From positions 1 through 64,000 of the forward strand of contig JACEFZ010021707.1 of assembly GCA_014155875.1 (NCBI GenBank): DNA of 64,000 bases, given 5' to 3'. The DNA is from Cepaea nemoralis. Its lineage: Eukaryota > Mollusca > Gastropoda > Stylommatophora > Helicidae. Positions 25,690-37,762 of this stretch are shown one piece after another. Position 1 is the first letter of the stretch; every line of letters begins with the position of its first letter. A model generated the notes under the pieces. It was not told the DNA's origin. It searched no databases and saw only the letters and a program-made list of their open reading frames with translations. The position numbers and the translations under genes were made by a program.

Positions 25690-26600
25690 GAGATAAAAAG
25701 TGGAGTACGGCATGTATGTGTACTGTCCCCAACCCTCTTCAACCTATACATAGAAAGAATTTTTAAACAAGCTGAAATGCCTGGACTCAGCATCAATTGA
25801 AGAATCATAAACAATTGTAGATATTTTAACGTTACCGTGTTACTAGCAGAAAGTGAGCAAGAGTTGCAAGACCTAGGGGAAGAAGTAAACAGGCACAGTG
25901 CAGAATGTGGCTTAGATATTAACATCAAAAAAACAAAAACTATGATAATTAGCAGTGAAAAGGAAAGGTCATCAATGAACATCACAGTAAACGGGCAGAT
26001 ACTATAATAAGTAACAAGTTTCTCTTATCTTGGACATAATAACAGATGATGGCAGAAGTGAAATGGAAATCAAAAAGAGAATAGGAAAGGCCAAAAATAC
26101 TTTCAACGGCATGAAATCAGTATTAACATCTAGAGAGATTAATAACGCATTAAAAATGAGAATTGTCAAATGCTACGTATATTCAACGCAACTATATGGC
26201 TCGGAAGTCTGGACATTGAACAAGCAACTAGAAAGTCGCATAGAAGCCCTGGAGATGTGGATATACAGACGAATAGGTCGTATTTCATGGAAACAAAAAC
26301 AATCAAATGCAGAGGTCCTAGAAAAACTGGGAATGAAGAGAGAGTTGATAAAAGAAATAAAGAGGAGACCAGTGAAATATTTTGGCCACGTTAAAAGACA
26401 TGATACTCTTATAAAAACAATACTGGAAGGCAAGGTTGAGGGCAAGTGAGCAAGAGGTAGACAACGATACAAGTGGGAGGATACCATCAACAGATGGACG
26501 AACATCAGCCTGACAGAATGTACAGTCAAGGCAAGAAACAGACAGTGTTGCAGATCCTTCATTGCGGAGATGGCACCTGATTGATTGATTGACTACCAAG
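25690..26600 (+). pseudogene. L-TTGA LINE, piece D: RT palm to 3' end
   Basis: It encodes SGVRHVCVLSPTLFNLY and a damaged catalytic region (RYFNVTVLLAES, where R-Y-A-D-D-T-V is expected), then YLG, YGSEVWTLNKQ and KYFGHVKRHD. It ends in TGATTGATTGATTGA. A second 3' end of the same family lies inverted at 31,117-31,680. Several frameshifts are present. Confidence 0.75.
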
Positions 26601-26629
26601 ACATCGGTCTGGTTGTTTAAGTCCCAACA

Positions 26630-26880
26630 GCAGCTTTATCGACCAGGACAATTCTGGTTCCGATCCAGCCTAATTAAAATATGTACCAACATTATTTAGA
26701 ATTATCTGGAAATTATGTGGAAGGTGAGTTGAGTTGATCCCTAAAGGACAGGCTTCTATCAAAAGTGATTCCCAGGTACTGCAGTCTGCTTTCTCTAATA
26801 ATATTTCTTCCGTTTATAGAGACGCTTCGGAGAGCTTTAACAATCCTATAGTTCAGTGAGCACCACAAGTCCTTTGGGGG
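26630..26880 (-). pseudogene. Short LINE RT fragment
   Basis: The minus strand reads SSEPPKDLWCSLNYR and ESRLQYLGITFDRSLSF, an RT thumb region of a different LINE type (jockey/CR1-like by the YLGITFD form). No ends or tail were identified. Confidence 0.5.
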
Positions 26881-26984
26881 TTCTGAGCTGAAACTTAATA
26901 AGTGTATATGCCGCGGTTGATTCTTTTGTTACAAACGAACGACGGGACTAGCTTACGGAGCTGGAGGACATCCCAGTGTACGAT

Positions 26985-27817
26985 GTGTCGACTTTAATGT
27001 ACGAGACACAGAGTGGGACAATATACCTGGGAAAACCGACAGAGAAATGCCCTTGCAGAAGCCATGGTGGATTCAGAAGTAGTCTGCATAAACGATGGGA
27101 GGCCAACTAGAATGGGAATGAGACCTGGTGATGTGGACACGACTATTGACCTGGCATTTGTTACCCAGTCTGCAGTATTCACTATTAAATGGACTATCCT
27201 GTGTGATCATGGGAATGACCATCTACCCTGTTCACTATTGATTTATAAGTCCAACAAGACCAACGTTGTTAGAGCACCTCAGCCCTTTAAATGTGAGAAG
27301 GAATACATCCTTATGGGTCGTCTCAGATAGAGGGCATGCAGTGTCACTAGCAAACCTACTTATGTGCAGCCTCCTTGGTGGACCTCCGAGGTAGAACGTG
27401 CATGGAAATCCAAGAGAGCAGCAGTTAAACAGTTACAGAAAGTGCGGCGGACACCCCAAAGCTCACATGAGGAAATGAAGAAAGCTTCGCAAGAAAAGAA
27501 AGCCAAAGTGGAGGAGTTCAAGCTCTGTGCAACAGAGCCCATACGAGCGAAAAAGGAACACTTTATGAATGAGATTAGAGGAGATAAAACACAGGGAAAT
27601 TTCTGCAAATTGCATAAACAGATGGAAACGAAAGATCGTCCTGCCACAGTGGGTACAATATACAGAGATAGCGGTTCGCGTTTGACAATTGACGAAGAGA
27701 AAGGGGAAGCTTTCCTGCAGAGATTTAGCACTGAAGATCAGAACGATGGGGACATCAGAGGGTAAGTTAGAAATCTATCTGGTACCATTAAAGATACCTA
27801 CTGTGAGGATATCATTC
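26985..27817 (+). pseudogene. LINE fragment: endonuclease C-terminus and linker
   Basis: The frame 26,985-27,330 reads DFNVRDTEWDN, then PTRMGMRPGDVDTTIDLAF and DHGNDHLPCSL. These correspond to the last motifs of an apurinic-type endonuclease, with N-D-H where S-D-H is typical. After a stop, 27,364-27,770 encodes the linker that precedes RT (PPWWTSEVERAWKSKRAAV). It ends at the hAT-1 insertion (27,818). Confidence 0.7.
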
Positions 27818-27914
27818 AGCTAGACCAGGGGTCACCAAACTTTTTTCTCGGCGGGCCGGAGAACTGAAAAAAATGACGAGCGCGGGCCGCATACTCATTC
27901 TGTACAATACTTGC

Positions 27915-28153
27915 GCCGGTCTCCGTGGCGAAGGTATTACGGACGCGGTTCGTAATGCCGTATACCCGCGTTGGAAACACGGATGCACGCGATTTGGTAG
28001 CAGACCGCATGGTTTTTTACGCTATGGTATGGGTGCGGGTCGTTCAGAAAGGAATGGCAAACTACTGAACGTAAACTTGCCAAGACAGCAACAACAGCAA
28101 AAAATGCTGGTGTTGACTGCAAACGTCCTGTAAAGGATATGCAATTAACGTTA
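27915..28153 (+). mobile_element. SINE1 copy a
   Basis: This is a 239-bp SINE starting GCCGGTCTCCGTGG, with the family core CGTTCAGAAAGGAATGGCAA and the 3' phrase TCCTGTAAAGGATATGCAA. An 11-bp duplication flanks it, ACAATACTTGC (27,904-27,914) and ACAACACTTGC (28,154-28,164), with one mismatch. A tRNA-like head is suggested by GGTTCG near the start. Confidence 0.8.
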
Positions 28154-28556
28154 ACAACACTTGCAAGCCAGAATGAACGCTCTGGAAAAAAGACGAAAAA
28201 CTAAGTTAATCATGGGTCAGTGGAGTGCAATGCACACACAAAAACAAAGACAACCAACATATTTATTTACTGTTATCAATGAAGGCGACGTTAGCAACAA
28301 AGATAGTTACATCAGACCTAGCGTGCACATATACGAATCTCACAAACTAAGCAGTAAAAAAGGTTAGTGAGATTTGTGAAGCTGATATTTGGCTTTCAAG
28401 ATTTCATCCATGTTTTGGTTTGGAATTGCAGCATCCAATCTAGAGAATTGCTTTCAAATGTTCATCAGTCAATCTCGTTCGATGTATTGATTTCACATAT
28501 TTCATTTTTGGAAATGTTTGCTCACAGACATAAGTTTTTCCAAACACTGATACCAT

Positions 28557-28797
28557 TTTTTGTTTCATATCGTTTACAGGACATCGCTGTCAACATCAGC
28601 ATCTTTCAGCTGATTGTTGATTTCTTGGCAAGATTACGCTCAGTAGTTTGCCATTGCTTTCTGAGCGACCGGCTCACATACCCCGTAAGTTACTGACGCG
28701 GAGAGAACCGCTACTAATTCTCGCTCACATCACGTTACTTACGAGAGTATACGGGATTACGGAGAAATTCGTGTAACTCCTAGACCAGGGAGACCGG
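28557..28797 (-). mobile_element. SINE1 copy b, inside the hAT-1 transposase
   Basis: A 241-bp copy with its head at 28,797 and the core CGCTCAGAAAGCAATGGCAA. CACTGATACCAT (28,545-28,556) and CACTGATGCCAT (28,798-28,809) are the target duplication, 11 of 12 matching. The duplicated bases are transposase codons: the sequence on both sides encodes the same few residues. Confidence 0.82.
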
Positions 28798-29159
28798 CAC
28801 TGATGCCATACCAGCGGCAAATTGCTTCAGTTTCGGAAACTCAACATCAGCTAAGCAGCGGTAAAATTCAACAAGTTTTCCTTCTCTGTGCTTCTCTTTC
28901 AACAAGTCATTTGCTTGCAAATCAGTGATCTTCAACTGTAGTTCAACTAACACATCATCAAGGTTACAATCAAACGGATTCTGGAACAGAAGAATGTCAC
29001 TTTCAATTCTGTCAAGAACTGAAAATCTCTCCAAACAAATGCTTCTTCAAGTCACGAATATATTTTTTTTTCCGGAAAATCGAGTTTGACATCTTCGGCG
29101 ATTGTAGCGAACAACTCTTTGAAAGAATGAAAATGAGAAACGTTTTCTCCTTCCTATTG

Positions 29160-29411
29160 TATTAATATATCTACCATGTTGACATGTCTAACTCTATCAA
29201 AAGCCTTTGTGTAGTCAATAAAGCAAAGGTGTATATCATTGTTTACTTCTATAGCACGTTCAATAACTGTTCGAAGCATTTACACAGCATTTGCTGTACC
29301 CTTTACTTCTACAAACCCACATTGTTCTTCCCCTATTTCAGGTTGTATTTTCTTCCTCATTTTTTGCATGATAATTCGTAGCAAAATCTGTAGCACTATG
29401 TTCTCTCCAAA
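29160..29411 (-). pseudogene. L-GATG LINE internal fragment in hAT-1
   Basis: The minus strand reads KKIQPEIGEEQCGFVE and CFIDYTKAFDRVRHVN, matching residues of about 288-346 of the ORF at 21,163. It has neither 3' tail nor target duplication, so it arrived by rearrangement rather than normal insertion. Confidence 0.7.
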
Positions 29412-30087
29412 TTATTCTGTTCTTCCCACAACTGAACTTGACGTACGGCTGATAGTTCCAATCAAATCGGCTTTCCCAGGACACAAATCATTTGCTGCTT
29501 CCATAATACACTCTTTGATGAAGTTGCCGTCAGTAAACTGTTTTCCTTGTTCTGCCATCGTAGACACAATGGTGTAGCTTGTAAGAGTGACAGATTCTTT
29601 TTCAGCAAACTTTCTCGTGAAGAGATTTTTGTGTGTTTCAAAAGCATGTTTCATGGACTCATATTTCTCAGAGCGTAACTTTTCAGAAAACTTTCAATAC
29701 GTTGATAGTTGGTTTGTTTCCTAGTGACACCGAAGATTGTACTCTTTCAATATGGCAACACTTTAGCTGCATATTAGGTAACTGGTTTTCCGGTCCTTTA
29801 TTTCCACAAAGAAGTACTTTACTACATTGAAAACGCGACACTCGCCGTCCACTTTTCTTTTCTTAATAGCCATAATTAAGGGTGAAGTACACGAGATCTG
29901 AAAATGGAAAAGACATTGAATTAGAAACATAATTAAAATCCTATTGACACACAAGAAAAGCAGGCGACTAGGGGTCACTGTGAAGCGGCTCATATAAAGT
30001 GTATAGGTACCTATGGCAATAGAATATATCTCATAATAAGGTTTGTGAAATATATAAATAGGGCCGGCCTAAATAAACAGCCTAGAG

Positions 30088-30287
30088 CAGAGTTTCTCAA
30101 TCCTGGTATCGAGAGTGGCAGCCAGGGATTCCGCCGAAACGGACTGAAATCGCCTAAATGCAACATTTCTGCCCACCTGGTTTATTACATAAAGTAGGAC
30201 AGACACCTGGATCATCGCACAGAGTCCCTTGAGCAACGTAAACATTTGCGTAAGGATCTGCTCCAGCAGAAAGATTGAAAAACACTG
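30088..30287. mobile_element. hAT-type MITE, 200 bp
   Basis: The termini CAGAGTTTCTCAATC and GATTGAAAAACACTG are inverted repeats matching at 13 of 15 positions. The flanking 8-mers are GCCTAGAG (30,080-30,087) and GCCTAGCG (30,288-30,295), 7 of 8 identical. No ORF. It is nested within hAT-1. Confidence 0.75.
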
Positions 30288-30557
30288 GCCTAGCGACTAG
30301 CTCGATTAACACCTTGACCGGGGAATTCTTCTGAGCTGGGGATGATATTTTCGTAATAACACGAGGATTCTATGGCATTTTGATGCTATGTTTGCTACTT
30401 TATTGCCTCTGTTCATACTTGTAGTTCACTTACCTATCACTTTCTAACATAGAAATCCTTGTACATACCCATAAAATGGATGACTGGCAAAAATAAGTAA
30501 ATATTTCTGGAAAATTGGAATTATTTTGACAGCCGGGCGCATCTGGGGGAGGGAAAG

Positions 30558-30960
<403 letters not shown>

Positions 30961-31116
30961 TGGTATGGAAACCATGGAAATGTCAGAGCGTAGGCCTTGA
31001 GATGGTGCGAAATAAGTAAACATTACAATAAACAAGAACATCTAGTTACAATAATTTATAACTGAAAATTGTAAATTTAAGACACATAAGGCCAGGAGGT
31101 CTCCGCACGTGTAAAT

Positions 31117-31680
31117 CAAACAATCAATCAATCAGTTTCAGTCTCCCCAATGAAGATTGGTTACAATGTATCTCAAACACCGTCTCTCGTCTTGACTGTA
31201 CATTATATCAGACTGATGTTCGTCTATCTCTTGATGTTATTTTCCCAATTGTATCGTTGTCTACCTCTTGCTCGCTTGCCCTCAACCTTGCCCTCCAGTA
31301 TGGTTTTTATAAGAGTATCATGTCTTTTAACGTGGCCGAAATATTTCACTTGCCTCTTTATTTCTTTCATCAACTCTCTCTTCATTCCAAGTTTTTCTAG
31401 AACCTCTGCGTTTGACTGTTTTTGTTTCCACGAAATACGACATATTCGTCTGTATATCCACATATCCAATCCAGGGCGTCCATGCGACTTTCTAGTTGCT
31501 TGTTCAATGTCCAAGCTTCCGCGCCGTACAGTAGTGTTGAATATACGTAGCATTTGACAATTATCATATTTAATGCGCTGTTAATTTCTCTAGATGTTAA
31601 TACTGATTTTGTGTGGAGATCACCTATTATTCTAAACATAATATTGACATTTAAATTGCATCCCAACGCCTCGAGTTCCA
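31117..31680 (-). pseudogene. L-TTGA LINE 3' end, inverted copy
   Basis: On the minus strand it reads SVLTSREIN, YVYSTLLYGAEAWTLNKQ and KYFGHVKRHD and ends in TGATTGATTGATTG, matching piece D at 26,100-26,600. One frameshift and a small duplication occur near 31,460. It lies inside hAT-1. Confidence 0.75.
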
Positions 31681-31785
31681 TACGTTATATCAAGTATTTT
31701 CGAGTACCGTCGGCGGGCCGGGTGAAATGACGTCGCGGGCCGGATCCGGCCCGCGGGCCATAGTTTGGTGACCCCTGATCTAAAC

Positions 31786-32414
31786 GGACATCCCTTGAAA
31801 CAAGTAAAGAGTTTCAAGTACCTAGGAAGTAGTCAAGTACCTAGGAAGTATAATATCATCAAAAGGCAATTCAGAAGACGAGATCGAAAATAGATGCAAT
31901 AAGTCAAATCAACTCATTGGACAAATGGCACCAATACTAAAGAACAAACATGTATCAATAACTACTAAGAAAGCACTTTACAACACAATCTTCCTACCAA
32001 CTCTATGTTACCAATGCCAAACCTGGAGAATGACAGAAAAAGAGAAAAGAAAAATCACAACAACAGAAATGAGATTCCTGAGAAGAATACTCAATGTATC
32101 AAGAAGAGATAAGATCAGAAATGAAGAAATCAGGACTAAAGTGGGGGTTATAGCTGCACTAGATTTTATTTGAAGGCAGGAAGTCAAATGGTTTGGCTAT
32201 GCAAGTAGGTTACCAGCTAACAGTATACTACAACAAGCAATGATGTACAGACCAGAGGGAACAGAGGAAGAGGCCGACCACGTAAACGATGGGCGCAGGG
32301 AATAGAGTCCTTGGGAATATCGATACATGCAGCCTATAAACGGGCAATCTCCCGATGCGGGTACTTCACCTCGACACCGCAAGGTGCAAGAGAAACATGC
32401 TGAGATGAGATGAG
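31786..32414 (+). pseudogene. L-GAGAT LINE 3' end
   Basis: Translation gives KQVKSFKYLGS, then KNKHVSITTKKALYNTIFLP and MRFLRRILNVSRRDKIRNEE. After a frameshift it continues with VKWFGYASRLP and GRPRKRWAQGIESLGI. It ends in GAGATGAGATGAGATT, a family-specific tail. 5' truncated; its 5' side abuts the hAT-1 end. Confidence 0.7.
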
Positions 32415-33519
32415 ATTATTTACCCCAGCACCCTGCCATGTTGCTTATCATAATTCCTTGTCAAAGGCTGGAATACAGGATGGGTGGCAAGGGGAAAGGT
32501 AAGGGAAACTCTTGGAATGATAGTATTAAAAAGAATGATCAGATTTATAGCATTGCCATGCTTAACTCATTCTGTACTAGGGATCTCACCATGCATTTGT
32601 TGGTTACTCCTGATATGATCTGCAATCCGTAACTCCATGTGCCCCATTTAGTTGTTACAGCAAACTGCTCTGTCCCACTTGATATTTTAACTCCTACCTA
32701 ATGTATTCATTTTAACTATTTCAGAGCCACACATTTATTGTTAGTTTATGAATGACAATCAAAATGTGTTGCACTTTACTAAGAAATCATTAAGAAAGGC
32801 GGGAGTGCTGTGTATCATTGTAAAAGCACACTACTGATTTAAATTTCCTTTATGCATATGGTGCAGGTGGTTGCCTTGTCTATAAGAAACTGGCAGACTA
32901 CTGGTGCATATGTGTGTGAAGTGGTGTCATGCACAAAACAGGCTGGGTGTGTAATCAAATTCCTGCACCTGTAGGAAACACCAGTGAAGTAAATTCATAA
33001 TGAGATGTTCACCTTTTATAAGAATTTCTGCTCTTTGCATGACACTGTGAAGTGTTGGAAAAGTCACTTTCATGCGGGACACAGCTACATTCAGTATGAA
33101 CCAAGGGACAGCAAGCCATCCTTTGTGGGTGATGCATGCAACGTTGCAAGAGTTAAAGACCCAAGTCCTCTCAGACAGGCACATAACCACCAAGACAATC
33201 GTGGCTGAGTTAGGATTATGTTAAGGGACCACATTAAAGACAGTAGTTGCTGCAGTAGAATGTAAAATGGTATGAACATCACATATACAAGATCATGTGG
33301 CTTTATAAGGTACGGTAACCATTTCCCTTTATTCTCCAGCACATAGAAAAGCCAGGTACATATTTTCACAACTCATTGTCTTACAGTGATTCTGTTACCT
33401 GTTTGTGAACCAACTAAATAGGTTACATAGCCATAGAAGTTGTCTTGCCTTCACAGGAGTTATTTAGATATATACATTCCTGTAGTAAAATAAAAGCCAT
33501 TTGACGGTGAACTTTTAAA
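32415..33519. other. Unassigned sequence, no gene seen
   Basis: About 1.1 kb of unremarkable composition. ORFs are short (up to 92 codons) and lack family resemblance or splice context. Confidence 0.4.
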
Positions 33520-33528
33520 GCATTGTCT

Positions 33529-33823
33529 TGTGTGTTTTTGTCTGTTTGCTCGCTTAAAACTCAAGCATATTCCATACAATTGCTACTACTTCTAGTGAAC
33601 TGGACTGGCATATGGATTAACTATCCCTATTACCAGTGTCCCTTGCCATCAAATATACCCACTCCGACTTCTGAGGTACTGTAATTTACATCCCCAAGCC
33701 AAGGACAAGAAGTCAACATATTTGTCCAACTGACCAATGTAGGGGTTGAGCCCGCTACCTCGGCATCAGCACACCAGAAGTTTAAGAGTGAGCGCTCGAA
33801 TCCATTCAGCCATGCTGACCTCC
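33529..33823 (-). mobile_element. SINE2 copy a
   Basis: It is 295 bp, flanked by GCATTGTCT at 33,520-33,528 and 33,824-33,832. On the minus strand the head carries tRNA-like promoter boxes (TGGCTGAATGG and GGGCTCAACCCC), followed by a unique body (ACTCCGACTT reversed) and the end GCTCGCAAAC-like. Other copies: 51,641-51,905 and 63,481-63,634, both in the same orientation. Confidence 0.78.
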
Positions 33824-33832
33824 GCATTGTCT

Positions 33833-34810
33833 GGTTTTTTTAGTTTTTTTTTTTTTTAGTGAGAGTAAAGGGAAAGGGCAATAATCTAAGCTGTACTTAT
33901 GGAGTATGGTGGCATAATTGCTTCCCCTCTGTTGTGACTGCATCTTGATGTGGTAGAGGGGCTTGCATGTTCCAATGACACCCAAGAGCTATGCCGGCGG
34001 TATTGTAGCTATTGGTAGGCTATCCCATTTCAGATTGGACTAGATGAAGAAAGACAACCCTGCTGCCTTTTTAGACGGTCAAAGGCTAGGGCATGCGAAC
34101 TGGACAGTGAGATGAACTGAACCACAGGCTTGATGAAACAGTGCAATGTAACGTGTTCTATGATGACGTCAGGAATTAATGGCTATTTTACACACCTGCC
34201 AGCACAATGATCTGGTGTTTGAACTCTTGTATTGGCAGAACTTTATGCCTGATCAGTATGGTTCTGGGGTGAACCCAGTCCTCATCAAAGTGGCACCAAA
34301 TATCTCGTGAAAAATAAAGGCAGCTGGTGCAATACTGACCCCTTAACCCCTTGTGTGTTGTGGGGTCCCTAAACATATATCCATATCCTGAAGATATCTT
34401 ATTTACATTGTGATTTCATATACAAATTAGGGAAAGGTAGTCACTGAGTGACAGACAGACCTAGTGTCAACAATATACTGAAGTCTTTCTGTCACAATCT
34501 CTTGTTACATCAACTAATCACTAAATCAAATTCCCCAATTAGCAGCCTTCCGAATGATAGGCTACCTGATAGCGTTCTCGCTTCGATCAGAATAAGCGAA
34601 AACAAAAGTTGTGTAGTGAGTTACTAGTTAGTGTTCGTCGTTATAGTTACCTAGCAACGTTCAGATGCTCGTTTTGGATTGGCGCATGAAAAATGAAAGT
34701 AGTGTAATGTCCGGATATTACATCACCTTTACCCGCTACGGCTAACCTGATATCTATCAAGCGTCTATCGGTAGGTGCACAATCTTTTAAAATCAAAGCT
34801 AGCCTTTAAA
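33833..34810. other. Unassigned sequence before hAT-2
   Basis: A T-run follows the SINE. 33,900-34,380 has the wording of a LINE or SINE leader (CTTGCATGTTCCAATGACACCC), but I cannot confirm it. The hAT-2 left terminus was not found. Confidence 0.3.
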
Positions 34811-35908
34811 ATGGCCAAGAGAAAAGTTGATTATGAAAACAGAGCCTTTCAAAGCCGCTGGGAGGCTGAATATATGTTTACTGATATTTGCGGTAAACCT
34901 GTGTGTCTAATTTGTGGAGATAATGTGGCTGTGATCAAATAATATAATCTGAGACGTCACTACGAGACTAAACATCAAGACAAGTTAAACAGCCTGAATG
35001 CAGAGCAGAAGCTACCGAATGTAGAAGAATTGAAGAGGCATCTAATATCACAGCAGATGTGTTTCACCAAAGCAAAATCGCAAACTGATGCTGCAATTAA
35101 AGCAGGCTTTATTGTGTCAGAGGAGGTCGCAAAATCAGGCCGACTTTACAGAAGGAGAGTTTCTGAAGCGATGCATGATAAAAGTGTGTGACGTCTTGTG
35201 ATCAGACAAAAAGCAGATGTTTGCAAAGGTAAGTCTTAGCAGAAGTCTTAGCGGATGTCTGTTGTCCGTAAAGTCACCTTCATCTTCGTCCCGGGACATG
35301 CGGGAGTCGAGGGAAATGAACGAGCTGACAAACTGGCTGGCTCTGCACCACCTCTGTAGATGGCCAGCCCATGGATCGTGCCGATGTTATTAACGTCCTT
35401 AAAGATATGGCGAGAACAGAGGACTTTGGCGTCAGTGATTCTACATCGCTGTCCAGGATGAAAGACCTTGGAGTAAGAATCGGCACAGCCAGACGCGAGA
35501 GGTACATCGGGAAAACAAAGCGCCTCGTCAACCAACACAGAACTGGCACTATTAGCCACCGGACGCTGATGCATATGCTGGGGGGAGGATCTGAGCACCT
35601 ATGGACATGTCCGGAGTGCAATGAAGATACCCCAACTGATAACTGATAACTGAAGTCTTAGCAGAAATACGGTTGTTGATCGGGTTTGTGAGATGGCCAC
35701 TGATGTGAAAACACAGCTTGATAAAAAAAGCCAAAGACTTCGTTGCATTCTCCCTTGTTGTCGGTGAAAGTAATGACACGACTGACACTGCACAGCTCGC
35801 CATCTTCATCCGTGGAGTGGACTCCAGTTTGAATATTACAGAAGAAATATTGGACATGAAATTCATGCATGGGACAACGACAGGAAAATACATTTTTGAC
35901 AACGTATG
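34811..35908 (+). pseudogene. hAT-2 transposase, 5' half
   Basis: ATG at 34,811 opens MAKRKVDYENRAFQSRWEAE with a BED-like zinc finger region (CLICGDNVAVIK, then RRHYETKH). One nonsense codon precedes YNLRRH. The frame continues through a helical stretch, is broken by a LINE at 35,253-35,651, and resumes with NTVVDRVCEMA. After a frameshift near 35,727 it reads AKDFVAFSLVVGESNDTTDT (catalytic region) and HGTTTGKYIFDNV. It ends at the 5' LTR of E4. The family is the Charlie/GTF2IRD2-related hAT group. The 3' half is at 42,981-43,751. Confidence 0.8.
35253..35651 (+). mobile_element. LINE 3' fragment (L-GATAAC) in the hAT-2 gene
   Basis: GAAGTCTTAGC flanks the insert exactly (35,242-35,252 and 35,652-35,662). 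The insert encodes the end of a LINE RNase H (VPGHAGVEGNERADKLAG) and a C-terminal tail with MHMLGGGSEHLWTCPEC. It ends in AACTGATAACTGATAACT, a 7-bp tail repeat. Removing the insert and one target copy restores the hAT-2 reading frame across the site. Confidence 0.87.
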
Positions 35909-37758
35909 TGTCACGGGGCCACTGCAGTTAACGATCAGATGATAGATTTACAGAGACAGCTGCAACTTTTTGTTGATGGGGGGGGGGGGGGGGGGGGGGG
36001 GAGACACTTCCATCGGATCAAACGAAACCAGAAGTCCTTGAGATTTCCCCAGGACACAGGAAAATTGTCGGCATGTTAGTTTGCCCGAAGCGAAAGATGA
36101 AAGGAAAAACCCAAGACCACCTGTTGTTGACAGCGAATGACGTCACTCGGACAATCTCCGACTGGAGGAAACATAACTTATTTGCCGCCAGTGGGAAAAA
36201 TGGAATTAAACTAGACTGAAGTGTTTGGCTAGCTCTGTTCAAATTTAGGAAAGAATCTATTGTGTTCTGTGTCAATTAAAGTTGATGAACATGTGTCTTG
36301 CATGGCAATGTGTAGATTCAATTCAGGATAGAGCTGGTGTACATAAGGTATTCACTAGATAGCGTTTAGGTATAAGTAATGTAGGATAGTCTAGTGATAG
36401 ATAGAGTTTAGGACTTGAGCATAGTGTTGTTGCTTTGTGGTTAGGTATTCTAGGAGTGTCGGCGACAGTAGGCAATCGCGTTGTTAAACTAACTAGTGTG
36501 AGATGTCAATTAGCTCAGCTGGTTGAGAATAGTGTAGTGGGATGATATTTAGAGAGATTGAGGATGGTTGGGGGATGGGGGAAATGTCCAATGGTGGGAT
36601 CTTCCAGTGGTGTGCCTACTGGGGTTCTGCACGTCGCCTTTGGTCTTTCATTGTCTTACCCTAACTCAGACCGATGTGATGAGCTCCTCTGCCCCTATGA
36701 CAGAGTTTAGTTCACTGTTAATATCTGAGTGCGGCCGTCGGCCTGCACTCATCTAATAGGGGTCAGTATCGGGTTGCTCTCACCAGGTGTGTTCTCTCTT
36801 TCACAGGTTCCACTCCGGTTATGAAGAAAACAAGCTGAACATTCACTGTTTAAGATTCTGGATGATTCAGTGAAGGAAGTTTTATTCAGCGGCTTTTGCA
36901 CTGGGCCCATAATCAAGAGGGTCTGAAGGAACATGGCTCTGTTGAGCAGAAACAGATAACTATCTGGAAATGACTCCTTAGTGCTCGGGTTCACGGAAGT
37001 TGAGTGAAATTATTTTCCATACCACACGTAAAAAGAACAATATGGGTTATAAGGGGAACAGGAACAACGAACATAGCGTTCTTCTCAGTTATTAGATTCC
37101 TGTGGAACTGTAATCATTAACTGTGTAATCGTGAAACTCTAGAACATTTAGGAATGAATCATTTTGTTTCAAGTGACAGTGATCCGTGTTTTCACGATAC
37201 AGGGATTGTTAAATCTCAGAACGGTAGGGACATTTAGTAACATTGTGTGTGATCGATTCGGGATCAGTAGTGGACTATATCCGTGATTGGTGACCAGGTA
37301 TTTGGGTTATCAAAGAGCTACTGGAGGAAGTCAACATCTGGCAGGAGGGACACATCGTTTGGTGAGGTCATTGTGTGCTGAGCTATGATGATGTTGTGTG
37401 GCCATTACCGGGATGATCAGACTTTGCTCCTGAGCTGTCCGGTCTGATTCTGCAGACACACTAGAGTATACGACATACATTCTACACATACACTTCGCAC
37501 ATACATACACTTTTCTTCATTAAATTAAATTGTTATTAATTTTTAGAAGCTAGAGTTGTGTAGTATGTTGTTTTGGGGAAGAATGAGAGGGGGCATGATC
37601 CAGTGGTGAGTGGTGAGAGAGAAAGAGGTATCCAGGGATTGACGGGGTGTTGTGGACGGAATCTAGTGGATTCTCCAGAATAATGATATGGGGTTAAAAA
37701 GAATGTGGGTGTTGATTCCCCTCACCCCAGGGACGACACTATAAGTAAATCCACGACA
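35909..37758 (+). repeat. 5' LTR of E4
   Basis: It starts TGTCACGGG and ends CCACGACA, followed after TTAC by the primer-binding site. Its first 93 bases recur at 42,887-42,980, including the 24-G run at 35,978-36,001. The inner part contains no ORF of note. A tRNA-like phrase (TAGCTCAGCTGGTTGAGA, 36,510) has no matching B box. Confidence 0.8.
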
Positions 37759-37762
37759 TTAC

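Larger units (their letters stand above)
28343..29873 (-). pseudogene. hAT-1 transposase remnants
   Basis: On the minus strand an ATG at 29,873 opens MAIKKRKVDGECRVFN, the N-terminus typical of the hAT transposases related to GTF2IRD2. KQFTDGNFIKECIMEAANDL follows at 29,412-29,654. The central catalytic part is missing and replaced by a LINE fragment (29,160-29,411). The C-terminal part resumes with FATIAEDVKLDFP and RIESDILLFQNPFDCNLDDV (29,034-28,810). It is cut by a SINE and ends with the dimerisation region FGKTYVCEQTF.KMKYVKS (28,556-28,343). Many stops are present. Confidence 0.72.

Noticed and set aside
32927..33369. Minus-strand ORFs of 88-92 codons
   Set aside because: Overlapping frames without family resemblance, splice signals or conserved neighbours; treated as chance.
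36508..36530. tRNA D-arm-like phrase TAGCTCAGCTGGTTGAGA in the E4 LTR
   Set aside because: No T-arm B box or acceptor pairing follows within tRNA distance, so it is not a tRNA gene.
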